Positions 8,456 through 17,679 of a DNA stretch of 64,000 nucleotides are shown here, piece after piece; positions within the stretch are counted from its first letter, which is position 1, and each line of letters begins with the position of its first letter. The translations under genes and the position numbers were made by a program. Source of the stretch: an uncultured Collinsella sp. (GTDB taxonomy: Bacteria; Actinomycetota; Coriobacteriia; Coriobacteriales; Coriobacteriaceae); assembly GCA_900541145.1 (NCBI GenBank), contig UQIH01000008.1, positions 28,227 to 92,226 on the forward strand, given 5' to 3'. The notes below the pieces were generated by a model. It worked only from the letters and a program-made list of their open reading frames with translations, ran no database searches and was not told the DNA's origin.

Positions 8456-10633
8456 ATGAACCTCCGCTCATCTCTCGCCTGTACCTCGAGCGATATCGCT
8501 CGCTGGGGACTGCGCTCTGTCCTCAAACGCCAGGGCGGCGTACTCCCCGGCCGCATCGCCATGAAGATCGACCCCGAGCTGCTAAGCGACCTCGCCGGCC
8601 TTATCGACCGCAGCGTGGTGATCACCGGCACCAACGGTAAGACCACCACCTCCAACCTCATCGCCGACGCCGTTGCCGCCAGCGGCGCCACCGTGGTATG
8701 CAACCGCGCCGGCAACAACATGGAGCCGGGCGTGGTGGGTGCACTGCTCGAGGCGCGCAGCGGCCTCAAGCGAGCCGGCGGCGGCAAGCGCGTGGGCGTT
8801 TTTGAATGCGATGAGCTCTACACCGTGCGCGTCCTGCCCAAGCTCAAGCCGACGTACTTCGTGCTGCTCAACCTGTTCCGCGACCAGCTGGATCGCTATG
8901 GCGAGATCGATCACACCCAGGAGGTCATCGCCCATGCGTTGGAGCTCTCTCCGGCAACAACGCTCATCTACAACGCAGACGACCCGCTGTGTGCCGCGAT
9001 CGCCGCACGCGTTCCCAATGCAAACATCGCCTTTGGCATCGACGGCGCCACCAACACCGAGTCCGACCGTATTAGCGATTCGCGCTTTTGCTCACAGTGC
9101 AACGCGCCGCTGGAGTATGACTACGTGCAATACGGCCAGCTCGGCGCCTACCATTGCCCCTCGTGCAGCTGGGCCCGCCCTGTGCTTGTCCGTCGCGTGA
9201 CGGGCGTGGAGCTCGGCTGCGACGGCTACGACTTTGACCTGGTCTTTGGATCTGCGCCCGACGCGGCTGCCGCACACATCGCCACACGCTACAACGGCCT
9301 GTACATGGTCTACAACGTTGCCGCCGCCTTCTTTGCCGCGCACGAGTTGGGCGTGGATACGGCGCTTCTACAGCCTACGCTCGATGCCTACGTCCCCGCC
9401 GGCGGACGTATGGGGCGCTGGGATATCGCCGGCCGCACCGTCGAGGCCAACCTGGCTAAGAATCCCGTAGGCTTCGATCGACAAATCCAGTCCATCAAGA
9501 CGACAGGCGGCAGACTCTGCGCTTTCTTCCTTAACGACAATGACGCCGACGGACACGATGTATCGTGGATCTACGACGTCGACTTTGAGCGCATCGCCGA
9601 CACGCCGGGTCTTGTCGCCTTTGCCGGAGGCACGCGCGCGCACGACATGCAGGTGCGCCTCAAGTACGCCGGCATCGATGCCGCGATTATCTCGGACGTC
9701 GCGCAGGCAATTGGCGCCGTGGCAGACGAGGCCGCCGATGACACCTTCTACGCCGTCGCCAACTACACGGCCTTCCCGCCGCTGGTCAAGGAGCTCGACG
9801 GGCTGAAAGGCGCCACCGCCGATGCTGTTGCCGGGCGCGCCGTAGCCCGTGCCGACGGCAGCGCTCTTCCTGTCGGCATCGCGCCAGTCGAACTTTCGCA
9901 CCCGCTGCGCATCGTCTACCTGTATCCCGATGCCCTTAACCTCTACGGCGACGGCGGCAATGTTATCGCGCTCGAGCGCCGCTGCGTCTGGCGCGGCATT
10001 CCCGTGCGCGTGGACGAGGTCCGTATGGGCGAAACGCTTGATTTGACCGATGCCGATATCGTCATGATGGGTGGCGGCTCCGACCGCGACCAGCTAGCCG
10101 TGGCACACGAGCTGCTCGCCCAAAAAGACAAGGTCGCGGCCTATGTTGAGGATGGCGGCTCGCTGCTTGCCATCTGTGGCAGCTATCAGCTGCTCGGCCG
10201 TTCGTACTATATGGGTGAGGATCGCATCGAGGGCCTGGGCGTCATTGCCGCCGAAACCGTACGTGGCTCCGATCGCCTGATCGGCAACGTAGCCGTCAAA
10301 ACCGATCTGGCACCTGAGCCCTTTGTGGGATTCGAGAACCATGGCGGCCGCACGCTTTTGGACGCCGATGCCACGCCGCTCGGAACGTCCGTCGTCGCGG
10401 GCACCGGCAACAACGGCGACGATGGCTTTGAGGGCCTGATCTACAAGGGCGTCATCGGCACGTACCTGCATGGCCCGGCGCTGCCCAAGAACCCCGAGCT
10501 CGCCGACTGGCTGATCGCCCATGCCCTCGAGCACCGTGGCGATGCACAGGCCGCCGCCCTGCTGCCGCTCAAGCCCCTCGACGACACCTACGAGCACGCC
10601 GCCCACGACGCCGCCATGAAGCTCCTCCCCTAG
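8456..10633 (+). CDS. murT-gatD: MurT-GatD fusion, lipid II isoglutaminyl synthase
   Basis: 725 residues joining two enzymes that are separate proteins in staphylococci, streptococci and mycobacteria. Residues 1-460 are MurT: Mur-ligase P-loop TGTNGKTTTS (58-67), the MurT zinc ribbon with Cys212, Cys215, Cys234 and Cys237, and a DUF1727-like C-terminal part. Residues about 480-715 are GatD, a class I glutamine amidotransferase: catalytic Cys574 in LLAICGSYQLLG and His672 in IGTYLHGPAL. Together they would take ammonia from glutamine and amidate the D-glutamate of lipid II at the inner membrane face. The reading frame runs through the junction (near residue 470) with no internal start needed. 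Likely cotranscribed with the two helical-repeat genes upstream. Confidence 0.9.
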   Translation: MNLRSSLACTSSDIARWGLRSVLKRQGGVLPGRIAMKIDPELLSDLAGLIDRSVVITGTNGKTTTSNLIADAVAASGATVVCNRAGNNMEPGVVGALLEARSGLKRAGGGKRVGVFECDELYTVRVLPKLKPTYFVLLNLFRDQLDRYGEIDHTQEVIAHALELSPATTLIYNADDPLCAAIAARVPNANIAFGIDGATNTESDRISDSRFCSQCNAPLEYDYVQYGQLGAYHCPSCSWARPVLVRRVTGVELGCDGYDFDLVFGSAPDAAAAHIATRYNGLYMVYNVAAAFFAAHELGVDTALLQPTLDAYVPAGGRMGRWDIAGRTVEANLAKNPVGFDRQIQSIKTTGGRLCAFFLNDNDADGHDVSWIYDVDFERIADTPGLVAFAGGTRAHDMQVRLKYAGIDAAIISDVAQAIGAVADEAADDTFYAVANYTAFPPLVKELDGLKGATADAVAGRAVARADGSALPVGIAPVELSHPLRIVYLYPDALNLYGDGGNVIALERRCVWRGIPVRVDEVRMGETLDLTDADIVMMGGGSDRDQLAVAHELLAQKDKVAAYVEDGGSLLAICGSYQLLGRSYYMGEDRIEGLGVIAAETVRGSDRLIGNVAVKTDLAPEPFVGFENHGGRTLLDADATPLGTSVVAGTGNNGDDGFEGLIYKGVIGTYLHGPALPKNPELADWLIAHALEHRGDAQAAALLPLKPLDDTYEHAAHDAAMKLLP

Positions 10634-10639
10634 CACCTC

Positions 10640-10678
10640 ACCACCACAAAGGGGACAGGCACCTTTGTGGTGGTTTTT
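10640..10678 (+). terminator. Terminator made from a dispersed palindromic repeat
   Basis: Arms ACCACCACAAAGG and CCTTTGTGGTGGT are followed by TTTTT, 6 bases after the MurT-GatD stop. The core AAAGGGGACAGG...CTTTG is shared with the hairpin at 3301-3329, so a repeat element appears to serve as terminator here. Confidence 0.8.
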
Positions 10679-10695
10679 CAGTTTGCCAACGATAT

Positions 10696-10723
10696 GTGAA
10701 CGGCTAAAAAAGTCTGCTATACT
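10696..10723 (+). promoter_or_regulatory. Probable tRNA-Glu promoter
   Basis: An extended -10 (TGCTATACT, box at 10718-10723) lies 10 bases upstream of the tRNA. A weak -35-like GTGAAC sits 16 bases further up (10696-10701). Confidence 0.55.
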
Positions 10724-10733
10724 CTTTCCCGCT

Positions 10734-10810
10734 GTCCCCATCGTCTAGCGGCCAAGGACGCCACCCTTTCAAGGTGGATATCGCGGGTTCGAATCCCGCT
10801 GGGGGCACCA
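10734..10810 (+). tRNA. tRNA-Glu (anticodon TTC)
   Basis: The acceptor stem pairs GTCCCCA with TGGGGGC (one G-T pair). The anticodon stem CCACC/GGTGG holds the loop CTTTCAA, giving anticodon TTC for glutamate. The T-arm is CGCGGGTTCGAATCCCGCT. CCA is encoded (10808-10810). A terminator follows at once. Confidence 0.95.
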
Positions 10811-10821
10811 TTTGAGATGTG

Positions 10822-10854
10822 AAGCCCGTTACCAATTCGGTAGCGGGCTTTTTG
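10822..10854 (+). terminator. Intrinsic terminator after tRNA-Glu
   Basis: Stem AGCCCGTTACC / GGTAGCGGGCT followed by TTTTT, 12 bases after the tRNA. Confidence 0.85.
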
Positions 10855-10863
10855 CTACCGATA

Positions 10864-10882
10864 TGCCGGGATTCGAACCCGG
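10864..10882 (-). other. tRNA T-arm-like remnant
   Basis: On the minus strand this reads GCCGGGTTCGAATCCCGGC, a 6-bp stem around the T-loop consensus TTCGAAT. No acceptor, D or anticodon arm can be drawn around it, so it looks like a fragment of a tRNA gene left beside the intact tRNA-Glu. Confidence 0.4.
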
Positions 10883-10915
10883 CAGGGTGCGGAGCCCGGC
10901 ATCATCGCAAGGCCC

Positions 10916-11134
10916 GTGGGCAAAAAATGGCAAATATGAGTACTGCTACCATTTTAGTTACAGCGATTTCATGCCATCAGAAGGCGATTTAGACGCCAGG
11001 GGTCCTACGGCGGAAAAATTGCAGACGTTTATCGGCTAAGTACTTGGACATATGTTGCGTAACACTGCATATTTTGCAAATAAATAATGCTACAGGACTT
11101 GTGACAGTACTCATATTTGACGTTTTTTGCCCAC
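10916..11134. repeat. 219-bp element with 30-bp imperfect terminal inverted repeats
   Basis: The left arm (10916-10945) and the right arm (11105-11134) match as inverted repeats at 28 of 30 bases; both contain GTGGGCAAAAAA and AAATATGAGTACTG. The 159 bases between are AT-rich and hold no gene I can support. Similarity stops sharply at both arm ends. Size and structure resemble a MITE-like, non-coding element next to a tRNA gene, but I see no target-site duplication. Confidence 0.6.
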
Positions 11135-11256
11135 AACCCTTTATACCTAGGCGAATCGGCGGCAAAACGGGCTTCAAAGCGCCCTTCGCAAACAAAAACC
11201 GGGGCCAGCATGATGCGGACCCCGGCTCAATACCGTGACGATATGTCAGTTACGCT

Positions 11257-13344
11257 CTATACGTAGAACAGGATGTCGTCGTAGGTCGGGACCGGCCAGT
11301 AGTCGGCGGCCACGATCTCCTCCATTGCGTCCACGGCAGCACGCAGCGCATCCATAGCGGGAACGACCTCGTGCGCGTACACGTTGGCCTGCTCCTGACC
11401 ATCGAGGCCCTCGGCCTTCTGATGCACGGCGTCGAGCGCCTTGATGGAGTCGTTGATGGTGGTGATACCGTTGCAGAGCTTGTTGAGCGTGTTCTGCTCG
11501 CACTGCATGGCGGCCTCAGCACCGGCGGCACGTATAGTCTCAAGGCCCTTAGCGACCTTGGTGGCATAGGCGGTAATGACCGGGCGATAGGTACGACGCG
11601 CCTCGCGAACCATCGTGGTGGCCTCGATGTTCATGAGCTTGTTGTACTTCTCGAGCTTGCAGTCGTAGCGGCACTGAGCCTCGGCCTTGGTCAGGACACC
11701 CGTCTCCTCAAAGAGCGCAATGGCCTTATCGGAAACAAAGGCGGGCAGGGCGTCGGCCGTGGTCTTGTTGTTGGCAAGGCCGCGCTTCTCGGCCTCGACG
11801 GGCCACTCGTCGGAGTAGCCATCGCCGGAGAAGAGGATGCGCTGGTGGTCGGTCAGGACCTTCTTGCAGTACTCGAGCGCGGCGTCCTGGAACTCATCCT
11901 CGGGCGTACCCTCAAGCGCGTCGGCGAAGGACTTGAGCGACTTGGCCACGGCGGCATCGAGCACCAGGTTGGAGTCGGAGACGTTCTGCTCGGAGCCGCA
12001 GGCACGGAACTCGAACTTGTTGCCGGTGAAGGCAAACGGGGAGGTGCGGTTGCGGTCGGTGTTGTCCTGCATCAGCTTGGGCAGGGTATCGGCGCCCAGG
12101 TCGAGCACGCCGCGCGTGGCATGGACGGAAGCCTTGCCATCGATGATCTTCTCGACGACCTCGGTAAGCTGGTCGCCCAGGAAGATGGACATAATCGCCG
12201 GAGGAGCCTCGTTGGCGCCCAGACGATGATCGTTGCCGGCCGAGGCAACGGAGGCACGCAGGAGCTCCTGATAGTTATCGACGGCCTCGATCACCGCGGT
12301 GAGGAAGACGATGAACTGCAGGTTGTCGAGCGGGGTGTCACCTGGATCGAGCAGGTTCTCGGACTCGGTGCCAAGCGACCAGTTGTTGTGCTTGCCCGAA
12401 CCATTGATGCCCTCAAAGGGCTTCTCGTGCAGCAGGCAGACCAAGTCGTGGCGGGAGGCGATGAGCTTCATCTTCTCCATCATGACCAGATTCTGGTCGA
12501 TGGCCTCGTTGACTTCGCCATAGACGGGGGCAAGCTCATGCTGGCAGGGAGCAACCTCGTTGTGCTTGGTCTTGGCGGGAATGCCAAGCGCCCACAGCTC
12601 ATCGTCCAGATCCTTCATATAGGCCGAGACGGTGGGGCGGATAGCGCCAAAGTAGTGCTCCTCGAGCTCCTGGCCCTTGCAGGGAGCGGCGCCAAAGAGG
12701 GTGCGGCCGGTAATGACCAGGTCCTTGCGCTTGCGGTAGGCGTCCTTCTTGATCAGGAAGTACTCCTGCTCGTCGCCCACGGAAGGAACGACCTTCTTGG
12801 GGGTCTTACCGAACAGCGCCAAAACGCGCTTGGACTCACGCGAGAGCGCGGTCATGGAACGCAGCAGCGGGGTCTTCTTGTCCAGGGCCTCGCCCGTGTA
12901 GGAGCAGAAAGCCGTGGGGATGCACAGGACGTCGTCCTTGATAAAGGCGGGGCTAGTGGGATCCCAAGCGGTGTAGCCACGGGCCTCGAAGGTGGCGCGC
13001 AGGCCGCCGTTGGGGAAGCTGGAGGCATCGGGCTCGCCCTGGATGAGGTTCTTGCCCGTAAACTTGGTAATGGCGGTGCCGTCGTGGTTGGGCTCCAGGA
13101 AGCTGTCGTGCTTCTCGGAAGTAATGCCCGAAAGCGGCTGGAACCAGTGCGCATAGTGCGTCGCACCCTTGGAGATGGCCCAGACCTTCATGGCATGGGC
13201 AACGGCGTTGGCCACATCCAGGTCGAGCGGCTCACCGCCCTCGAGGGTTGCAGCAAGGCGCTTCCAAATGTCCTTGGGGAGGTAGTCCTTCATGACTTCC
13301 TCAGAGAACACCATGGTCCCGAAGCGGTCAGTAAGTTCGGCCAT
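11257..13344 (-). CDS. glnN: Glutamine synthetase, type III
   Basis: 695 residues, the size of GSIII dodecameric enzymes (types I and II are shorter). It makes glutamine from glutamate, ammonia and ATP. GSIII signatures are present: [20 protein letters not shown] near residue 70, and [18 protein letters not shown], where GSGKHNNWS is the nucleotide-site motif shared with other GS types. I start at the ATG at 13344 ([16 protein letters not shown]), which follows AAGGGAG; the in-frame ATG 21 codons upstream lacks a clear site. The gene is alone on its strand, with a palindrome resembling a nitrogen-regulator site about 80 bases upstream. Confidence 0.95.
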   Translation of the reverse strand: MAELTDRFGTMVFSEEVMKDYLPKDIWKRLAATLEGGEPLDLDVANAVAHAMKVWAISKGATHYAHWFQPLSGITSEKHDSFLEPNHDGTAITKFTGKNLIQGEPDASSFPNGGLRATFEARGYTAWDPTSPAFIKDDVLCIPTAFCSYTGEALDKKTPLLRSMTALSRESKRVLALFGKTPKKVVPSVGDEQEYFLIKKDAYRKRKDLVITGRTLFGAAPCKGQELEEHYFGAIRPTVSAYMKDLDDELWALGIPAKTKHNEVAPCQHELAPVYGEVNEAIDQNLVMMEKMKLIASRHDLVCLLHEKPFEGINGSGKHNNWSLGTESENLLDPGDTPLDNLQFIVFLTAVIEAVDNYQELLRASVASAGNDHRLGANEAPPAIMSIFLGDQLTEVVEKIIDGKASVHATRGVLDLGADTLPKLMQDNTDRNRTSPFAFTGNKFEFRACGSEQNVSDSNLVLDAAVAKSLKSFADALEGTPEDEFQDAALEYCKKVLTDHQRILFSGDGYSDEWPVEAEKRGLANNKTTADALPAFVSDKAIALFEETGVLTKAEAQCRYDCKLEKYNKLMNIEATTMVREARRTYRPVITAYATKVAKGLETIRAAGAEAAMQCEQNTLNKLCNGITTINDSIKALDAVHQKAEGLDGQEQANVYAHEVVPAMDALRAAVDAMEEIVAADYWPVPTYDDILFYV

Positions 13345-13423
13345 ACGGAACTCCCTTCGTATCGGCACCGCGTGAGAAGCGGTGTTGATTACTAACGAAC
13401 GAGTCATAGCTTAGACTCGCCGT

Positions 13424-13461
13424 GTTTCCGCGACATTACCGTTATGTTGCTGTCGCGAAAC
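13424..13461 (-). promoter_or_regulatory. Palindrome upstream of glnN, possible nitrogen-regulator operator
   Basis: GTTTCCGCGACA and TGTCGCGAAAC form a 10-base imperfect inverted repeat about 80 bases upstream of glnN. Each half read outward resembles the actinobacterial GlnR pattern GTnAC-n6-GAAAC (minus strand GTAAT-6-GAAAC, plus strand GTTGC-6-GAAAC). No GlnR gene is in the window, so the regulator is a guess. Confidence 0.4.
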
Positions 13462-13580
13462 CAATCAATGAGGTTACCCTATCGAGGCGGCGTTGCCACC
13501 CTCAACAGCCAATCAACTGCATAAATTGCAGACCTCTCCCCATGGTTTAAGGGTAGTCAATTTGGGATGGAGCTCTATTA

Positions 13581-13606
13581 ACTGGTATTTTGCATCAGAT
13601 ACCAGT
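13581..13606. promoter_or_regulatory. ACTGGTAT palindrome in the metF upstream region
   Basis: Perfect 8-base arms (ACTGGTAT at 13581-13588, ATACCAGT at 13599-13606) around a 10-base loop, 165 bases upstream of metF. A partial third copy, ATTGGTAT, lies near 13673. It could be an operator for the methionine genes; no regulator is known here. Confidence 0.35.
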
Positions 13607-13770
13607 CTTTATAGTCCGTGCCTAGATTAGCCGCTCTGTTATAGAGAAAGCCGATAGCAAGGCATCTTTGATTGGTATCCCCGAATAACGAGTGAAACTC
13701 CACCGTGACACAGTGGTGCTGTAGAATCCTTACAACACATCACACTATTACGTATCTAGAGGAGCACGAT

Positions 13771-14643
13771 ATGCGCGTCGACGAGGTTTTTAAGCAGGCA
13801 GCATCCCAGGGCACCGCGCCCGTTTCGTTTGAGATGTTCCCGCCCAAGGGCGAGCTCACCCTCGACACGGCTCGCGAAGTGGCAGGCAATCTGTGCAAGC
13901 TTTCGCCGAGCTTTGTCTCGGTCACCTGCTCGGCCGGCGGCTCGGGCAACGGTGCCACCACCGCCCCCATCGCGCATATGATTTCGAGCGAATTCGACAC
14001 GCCCTCGGTGGCACACCTCACCTGCGTGGGCCGCACCCACGCCGACATCGCCGCCAAGATCGACGAGTATCGCACCGCCGGCGTTGAAAACATTCTGGCC
14101 CTGCGTGGCGATCTCCCTGCCGGCGCGACCGAGGACGACAAGCCCGCCTCCGACTACGCCTACGCCCGCGACCTCATCCCCGAGCTCGTCGACGCCGGCT
14201 TTTGCGTGGGCGCCGCAGCCTACCCCGAGGGCCACATTGCCTGTGAGGATCTCAACCTCTCGGTCGAACACCTCAAGCAAAAACAGGACGCCGGCGCAAG
14301 CTTCTTTGTGACGCAGCTCTTCTTTGATAACGAGTGCTTCTACCGCTTCCGCGAGCTTGCCGACAAGGTCGGCATCACCGTGCCCATTACCGCGGGCATC
14401 ATGCCGTTTATGGGCAAGTCCCAGATCAGCCGCATGGTCTTTATGTGCGGCGCGTCGCTGCCCTCCCCCGTCATCAAGATTCTCGCCAAGTACGAGAACG
14501 ACCCCGAGAGCCTGCAGGCAGCCGGTGTAGATTATGCCGCCCGCCAACTTTGCGACCTCAAGGAGCACGGCGCCGACGGCCTGCACCTGTACACTATGAA
14601 CCGTCCTGCGATCGCCGCGACCATTATGGAGCGCCTGGGGTAA
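13771..14643 (+). CDS. metF: Methylenetetrahydrofolate reductase
   Basis: 290 residues, standard MetF length. It reduces 5,10-methylene-THF to 5-methyl-THF with FAD, supplying the methyl group for methionine synthase. Family features: PVSFEMFPPKG near residue 16, FVSVTCSAGGSGN near 48, THADIAAKIDEY and ENILALRGDLPAG near 105-118, and FFVTQLFFDNECFYRF near 180. The start at 13771 follows GAGGAG; a longer in-frame reading starts without a ribosome site. Its stop overlaps the start of the next gene (TAATG). It heads a methyl-transfer block that continues with the reactivation protein and metH. Confidence 0.95.
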   Translation: MRVDEVFKQAASQGTAPVSFEMFPPKGELTLDTAREVAGNLCKLSPSFVSVTCSAGGSGNGATTAPIAHMISSEFDTPSVAHLTCVGRTHADIAAKIDEYRTAGVENILALRGDLPAGATEDDKPASDYAYARDLIPELVDAGFCVGAAAYPEGHIACEDLNLSVEHLKQKQDAGASFFVTQLFFDNECFYRFRELADKVGITVPITAGIMPFMGKSQISRMVFMCGASLPSPVIKILAKYENDPESLQAAGVDYAARQLCDLKEHGADGLHLYTMNRPAIAATIMERLG

Positions 14644-15434
14644 TGGAAAAACCGCACATCGATACAACCGCTGTCGAAGTGCCGGCCGACCTTGCGTCGC
14701 CGGCGCTTTACCGTGTCGATGCCGCGCACCATCCCCGTGTCGACCGTGCCGAGATGCTGCGGTATCTGGGTTACGGCGGCCAGCAGATTGAGCCCGAACT
14801 GTCACGACGTATTGAGCTTGTCGTTGAACGTCTGGAACTGGACATTGAGCCCCGTGGCGTGCGCCGCGTGTTTGCCGTCGATGCCACGGGCGTGGACGAA
14901 CAAAGTGAGCCTTGCATTCGCTTGGTCGGCACCAACGTTGAGCTGCGAGGTCGCGATATCTATCGACATCTCAAAGATGCCCGCTTTGCCGCGCTCATGG
15001 CATGTACCCTCGGCATGGACGCCGAGCGTCGCCTGCGCACCACGGGAGCCCAACATCCCCTGGAGGGCGCCGTGCTCGACGCCGCGTGCTCCGCTTACGT
15101 AGAAGCCGCCGTTGAGCAAATGGACCAGCAGGTCAAGACGGACGCCGCCGCACACGGGCTCGCCGGCAACTGGCGCTTTAGTCCCGGCTACGGCGACTGC
15201 CCGCTCTCGGCCCAGCGCTCGATCGTCAATGCGCTCAACGCCACGCGGCTCATCGGGCTTACCGTCACACCCACCAGCCTGCTCATGCCCACCAAAAGCG
15301 TGACCGCGGTGATCGGCCTATTCGATGGCGAGGTCCACGACGCCCAGAGCCACCCCACCTGCAATATCTGCCGCATGCGCGAGCACTGCCGCTTCCGCGC
15401 CACCCATACCACCTGCTATTCGCATTCTGAATAA
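14643..15434 (+). CDS. Stand-alone methionine synthase reactivation-domain protein
   Basis: 263 residues. It resembles the C-terminal AdoMet-binding activation domain of MetH, which reductively remethylates oxidised cobalamin. Visible family-like features are GWRFSPGYGDCP-type sequence (here NWRFSPGYGDCPLS near residue 180) followed by LTPTSLLMPTKSV-like sequence, and a C-terminal Cys cluster CNICRMREHC. The metH gene nearby ends after its B12 domain, so this protein supplies the missing module in trans. Start overlaps the metF stop by one base, implying coupled translation. About 110 bases separate it from the methyltransferase inserted before metH. Confidence 0.85.
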   Translation: MEKPHIDTTAVEVPADLASPALYRVDAAHHPRVDRAEMLRYLGYGGQQIEPELSRRIELVVERLELDIEPRGVRRVFAVDATGVDEQSEPCIRLVGTNVELRGRDIYRHLKDARFAALMACTLGMDAERRLRTTGAQHPLEGAVLDAACSAYVEAAVEQMDQQVKTDAAAHGLAGNWRFSPGYGDCPLSAQRSIVNALNATRLIGLTVTPTSLLMPTKSVTAVIGLFDGEVHDAQSHPTCNICRMREHCRFRATHTTCYSHSE

Positions 15435-15542
15435 AATGTCAATGATGGCACGGTATCGAGGGAATCTCATCCGTATGTAAGCGAATGTCCTCACAAACAA
15501 GTACCATAAGATGCCAAATAACAACTATCTGAAAGCCAGTAC

Positions 15543-16703
15543 ATGCACAACATTCTGCAGTTCTCGCCACAACTAACCGCGCTTGAGTTTTTTTCAGGCA
15601 TTGGCTTGGCTCGTGCCGGCATGGCAAAAGCCGGAATCAAAACAATCTGGGCAAATGACATAGACCATACTAAATGCGCCATGTACAGCCAGTGTTGGGG
15701 CGATGAACATCTAGTCGAGCAGGATGTCCACACACTCGACCCCGACCTAATACCTCAAGCCGACATCGCATGGGCGTCAAGCCCTTGCACAAACTTATCT
15801 CTCGCGGGAAACAGGGAGGGACTTATCTCTGGCAAAGAGTCCAGCGCGTTCTTTGGCTTTATTAAGGCCATCGAAGGAATGAGCGATCGTGCCCCGAGGG
15901 CACTTGTTCTCGAAAATGTCATCGGCCTTGCCACGTCTAATAACAGTGATGACTTTAGACTCGTTTGCCAGGAATTTAATCGTTTAGGCTATTCATGCGA
16001 CGCTTATTTTATCGATGCACGGCACTGGCTTCCCCAGTCACGCCCCCGCATGTTTGTCGTCGGATTAAAAAACCCTCTTCCCAACAGCCGACTCGATTCC
16101 TCGCTTCGACCTGAAAAGGTCTCCTGGATTCACTCCGACCCTTCACTCATTACGCACGTCTCTCACCTAAACGAGCCAAGTCCACTTCGCATGACGGGCC
16201 TTGCAACGGTTGTTGAAAATATTCCCGAGAACGACAAGCGTTGGTGGAACAAAAACCAAGTACAAGCATTTATCGACTCACTTGCACCGCATCAAGCAGA
16301 GCGCCTTCAGCGCTTCTTAAATGCCAAAGAAAGAATTGTTCGCACTGCTTACCGTCGCACGCGATCGGGCGTTGTGCGCTGGGAAATCCGTGAAGAAGAA
16401 ATTGCCGGATGTCTAAGAACGGCTCGCGGCGGCTCATCAAGACAGGCAGTCGTTATATGCGAAAACGGAAAGATAGAAGTTCGCTGGATGACTGGAACTG
16501 AATATGCCCGTCTCCAAGGTGCTGACTCATGTCAGTTTAGCGGCTTCTCGGATGCTCAGATTCGCTACGCATTCGGCGATGCAGTTGCCGTGCCAGTTGT
16601 CACTTGGCTTATAAAAAATGCAGTCAAACCCGCGCTTATGTCTTCAAGGAACGGAGTGGACAATAATGGAAATGACCAATTGCTCCTTGAGCGAGCCCGA
16701 TAA
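15543..16703 (+). CDS. DNA (cytosine-5)-methyltransferase
   Basis: 386 residues with the ordered C5-MTase motifs: motif I ALEFFSGIGLARAG (13-26), catalytic Pro-Cys in WASSPCTNLS (Cys82), ENV in VLENVIG (124-126), QSRPRMFVVG (motif VIII) near 170, and motif IX-X (YARLQGA ... FGDAVAVPVVTWL) at the end. It methylates cytosine in a short DNA site; the site cannot be read from sequence. The following gene overlaps it by 38 bases, as expected for a restriction-modification pair. Its codons are AT-richer than metF and metH on either side, a sign of transfer into the methionine block. Confidence 0.9.
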   Translation: MHNILQFSPQLTALEFFSGIGLARAGMAKAGIKTIWANDIDHTKCAMYSQCWGDEHLVEQDVHTLDPDLIPQADIAWASSPCTNLSLAGNREGLISGKESSAFFGFIKAIEGMSDRAPRALVLENVIGLATSNNSDDFRLVCQEFNRLGYSCDAYFIDARHWLPQSRPRMFVVGLKNPLPNSRLDSSLRPEKVSWIHSDPSLITHVSHLNEPSPLRMTGLATVVENIPENDKRWWNKNQVQAFIDSLAPHQAERLQRFLNAKERIVRTAYRRTRSGVVRWEIREEEIAGCLRTARGGSSRQAVVICENGKIEVRWMTGTEYARLQGADSCQFSGFSDAQIRYAFGDAVAVPVVTWLIKNAVKPALMSSRNGVDNNGNDQLLLERAR

Positions 16704-17679
16704 AGACATCTTGGATGCCATTGAACTCTGGTACGAATCCAAGCGCAGCAAGCGAGGCAACGTCAACCGTAACGTCATGGCGGTTGGCATAGGCATAAGC
16801 GAGCTGTTGCAAAACCGTTTTCCGCTCACCGACGATTATGTGCAATCGGACAAGGGGAGCCAAGTACGAGGCCTAAGTGGAGCATGCATCAAAACAGTTT
16901 TAGCCAGACATGGGGAAACGCGTGCCTTCGCATCAGAGGGCGGCAGAACCTCACGCGGCACACTCCCGATGGCGCTTGAGCTTGCCACAATTATCAACTC
17001 TGCCCTACCCAGTGACACTTGCGAAGACACTCGTCTTGAAGCTGCGAATGCAATCGCCAATTTCTTCGTCGAGCGAATCCAGGTCGATTTCTTTAACCGG
17101 CAGAGAATCAAAGTCGAAATCGATCTTCAAAAACCAATTTCTGTCATTGTCGATGATATCCTAGCCGAAGCAAGCCTACGGTCCGATAAGCCAACGGGTA
17201 CCGTCGCACAGCACCTGGTAGGTGCAAAACTAGAGATGTTATTTCCAACCATAGAAATCGGAAAGGACAACTCAAACGCCGCCGACCAGCAGACAGACCG
17301 TTCTGGCGATTTCCAAATCAATGATGCTGCATTTCATGTGACTGTATCGCCAATGGCCAAATTGACCGATCGATGCCGAGATAACATTCGAAATGGCATT
17401 CGGCCCATCGTCGTTGTCCCCCACGATAAAGTTTCCTTCGCTTACGGACTGTTCGAAAGTGAGGGACTCGGCAATCGCGTACAGGTTATCGCGCTCGAAT
17501 CGTTTATCGGCATCAATATTGAAGAGTTATCGTTCTACAAGCGAGGCCTAATTCGATTAAATGTCGCACGGCTTCTTGCCCACTACAACAAGCGAATCGA
17601 AGATATCGAGCCCGACAAATCTCTTCAAATAGAAATTCCTCAGTGGGCTCTAGACGAAATGGATGCACATGGCGAATAG
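16666..17679 (+). CDS. Probable restriction endonuclease partner (DUF4928-like)
   Basis: 337 residues beginning MEMTNCSLSEPDKD after GGAGTGG. It resembles proteins annotated DUF4928 that sit beside cytosine methyltransferases; I recall this association but cannot check it. The middle holds HLVGAKLEMLF, then SGDFQINDAAFHVTVSPM, a spacing compatible with a PD-(D/E)xK-like fold (Glu in KLEM, Asp in GDF, hydrophobic strand after), which is inference. It overlaps the methyltransferase start-side by 38 bases and metH by 11 bases, so the three are translationally packed. Most likely the nuclease of a type II system. Confidence 0.6.
   Translation: MEMTNCSLSEPDKDILDAIELWYESKRSKRGNVNRNVMAVGIGISELLQNRFPLTDDYVQSDKGSQVRGLSGACIKTVLARHGETRAFASEGGRTSRGTLPMALELATIINSALPSDTCEDTRLEAANAIANFFVERIQVDFFNRQRIKVEIDLQKPISVIVDDILAEASLRSDKPTGTVAQHLVGAKLEMLFPTIEIGKDNSNAADQQTDRSGDFQINDAAFHVTVSPMAKLTDRCRDNIRNGIRPIVVVPHDKVSFAYGLFESEGLGNRVQVIALESFIGINIEELSFYKRGLIRLNVARLLAHYNKRIEDIEPDKSLQIEIPQWALDEMDAHGE

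Noticed and set aside
10864..10882. Second tRNA gene on the minus strand
   Set aside because: Only the T-arm can be drawn; no anticodon or acceptor stem.
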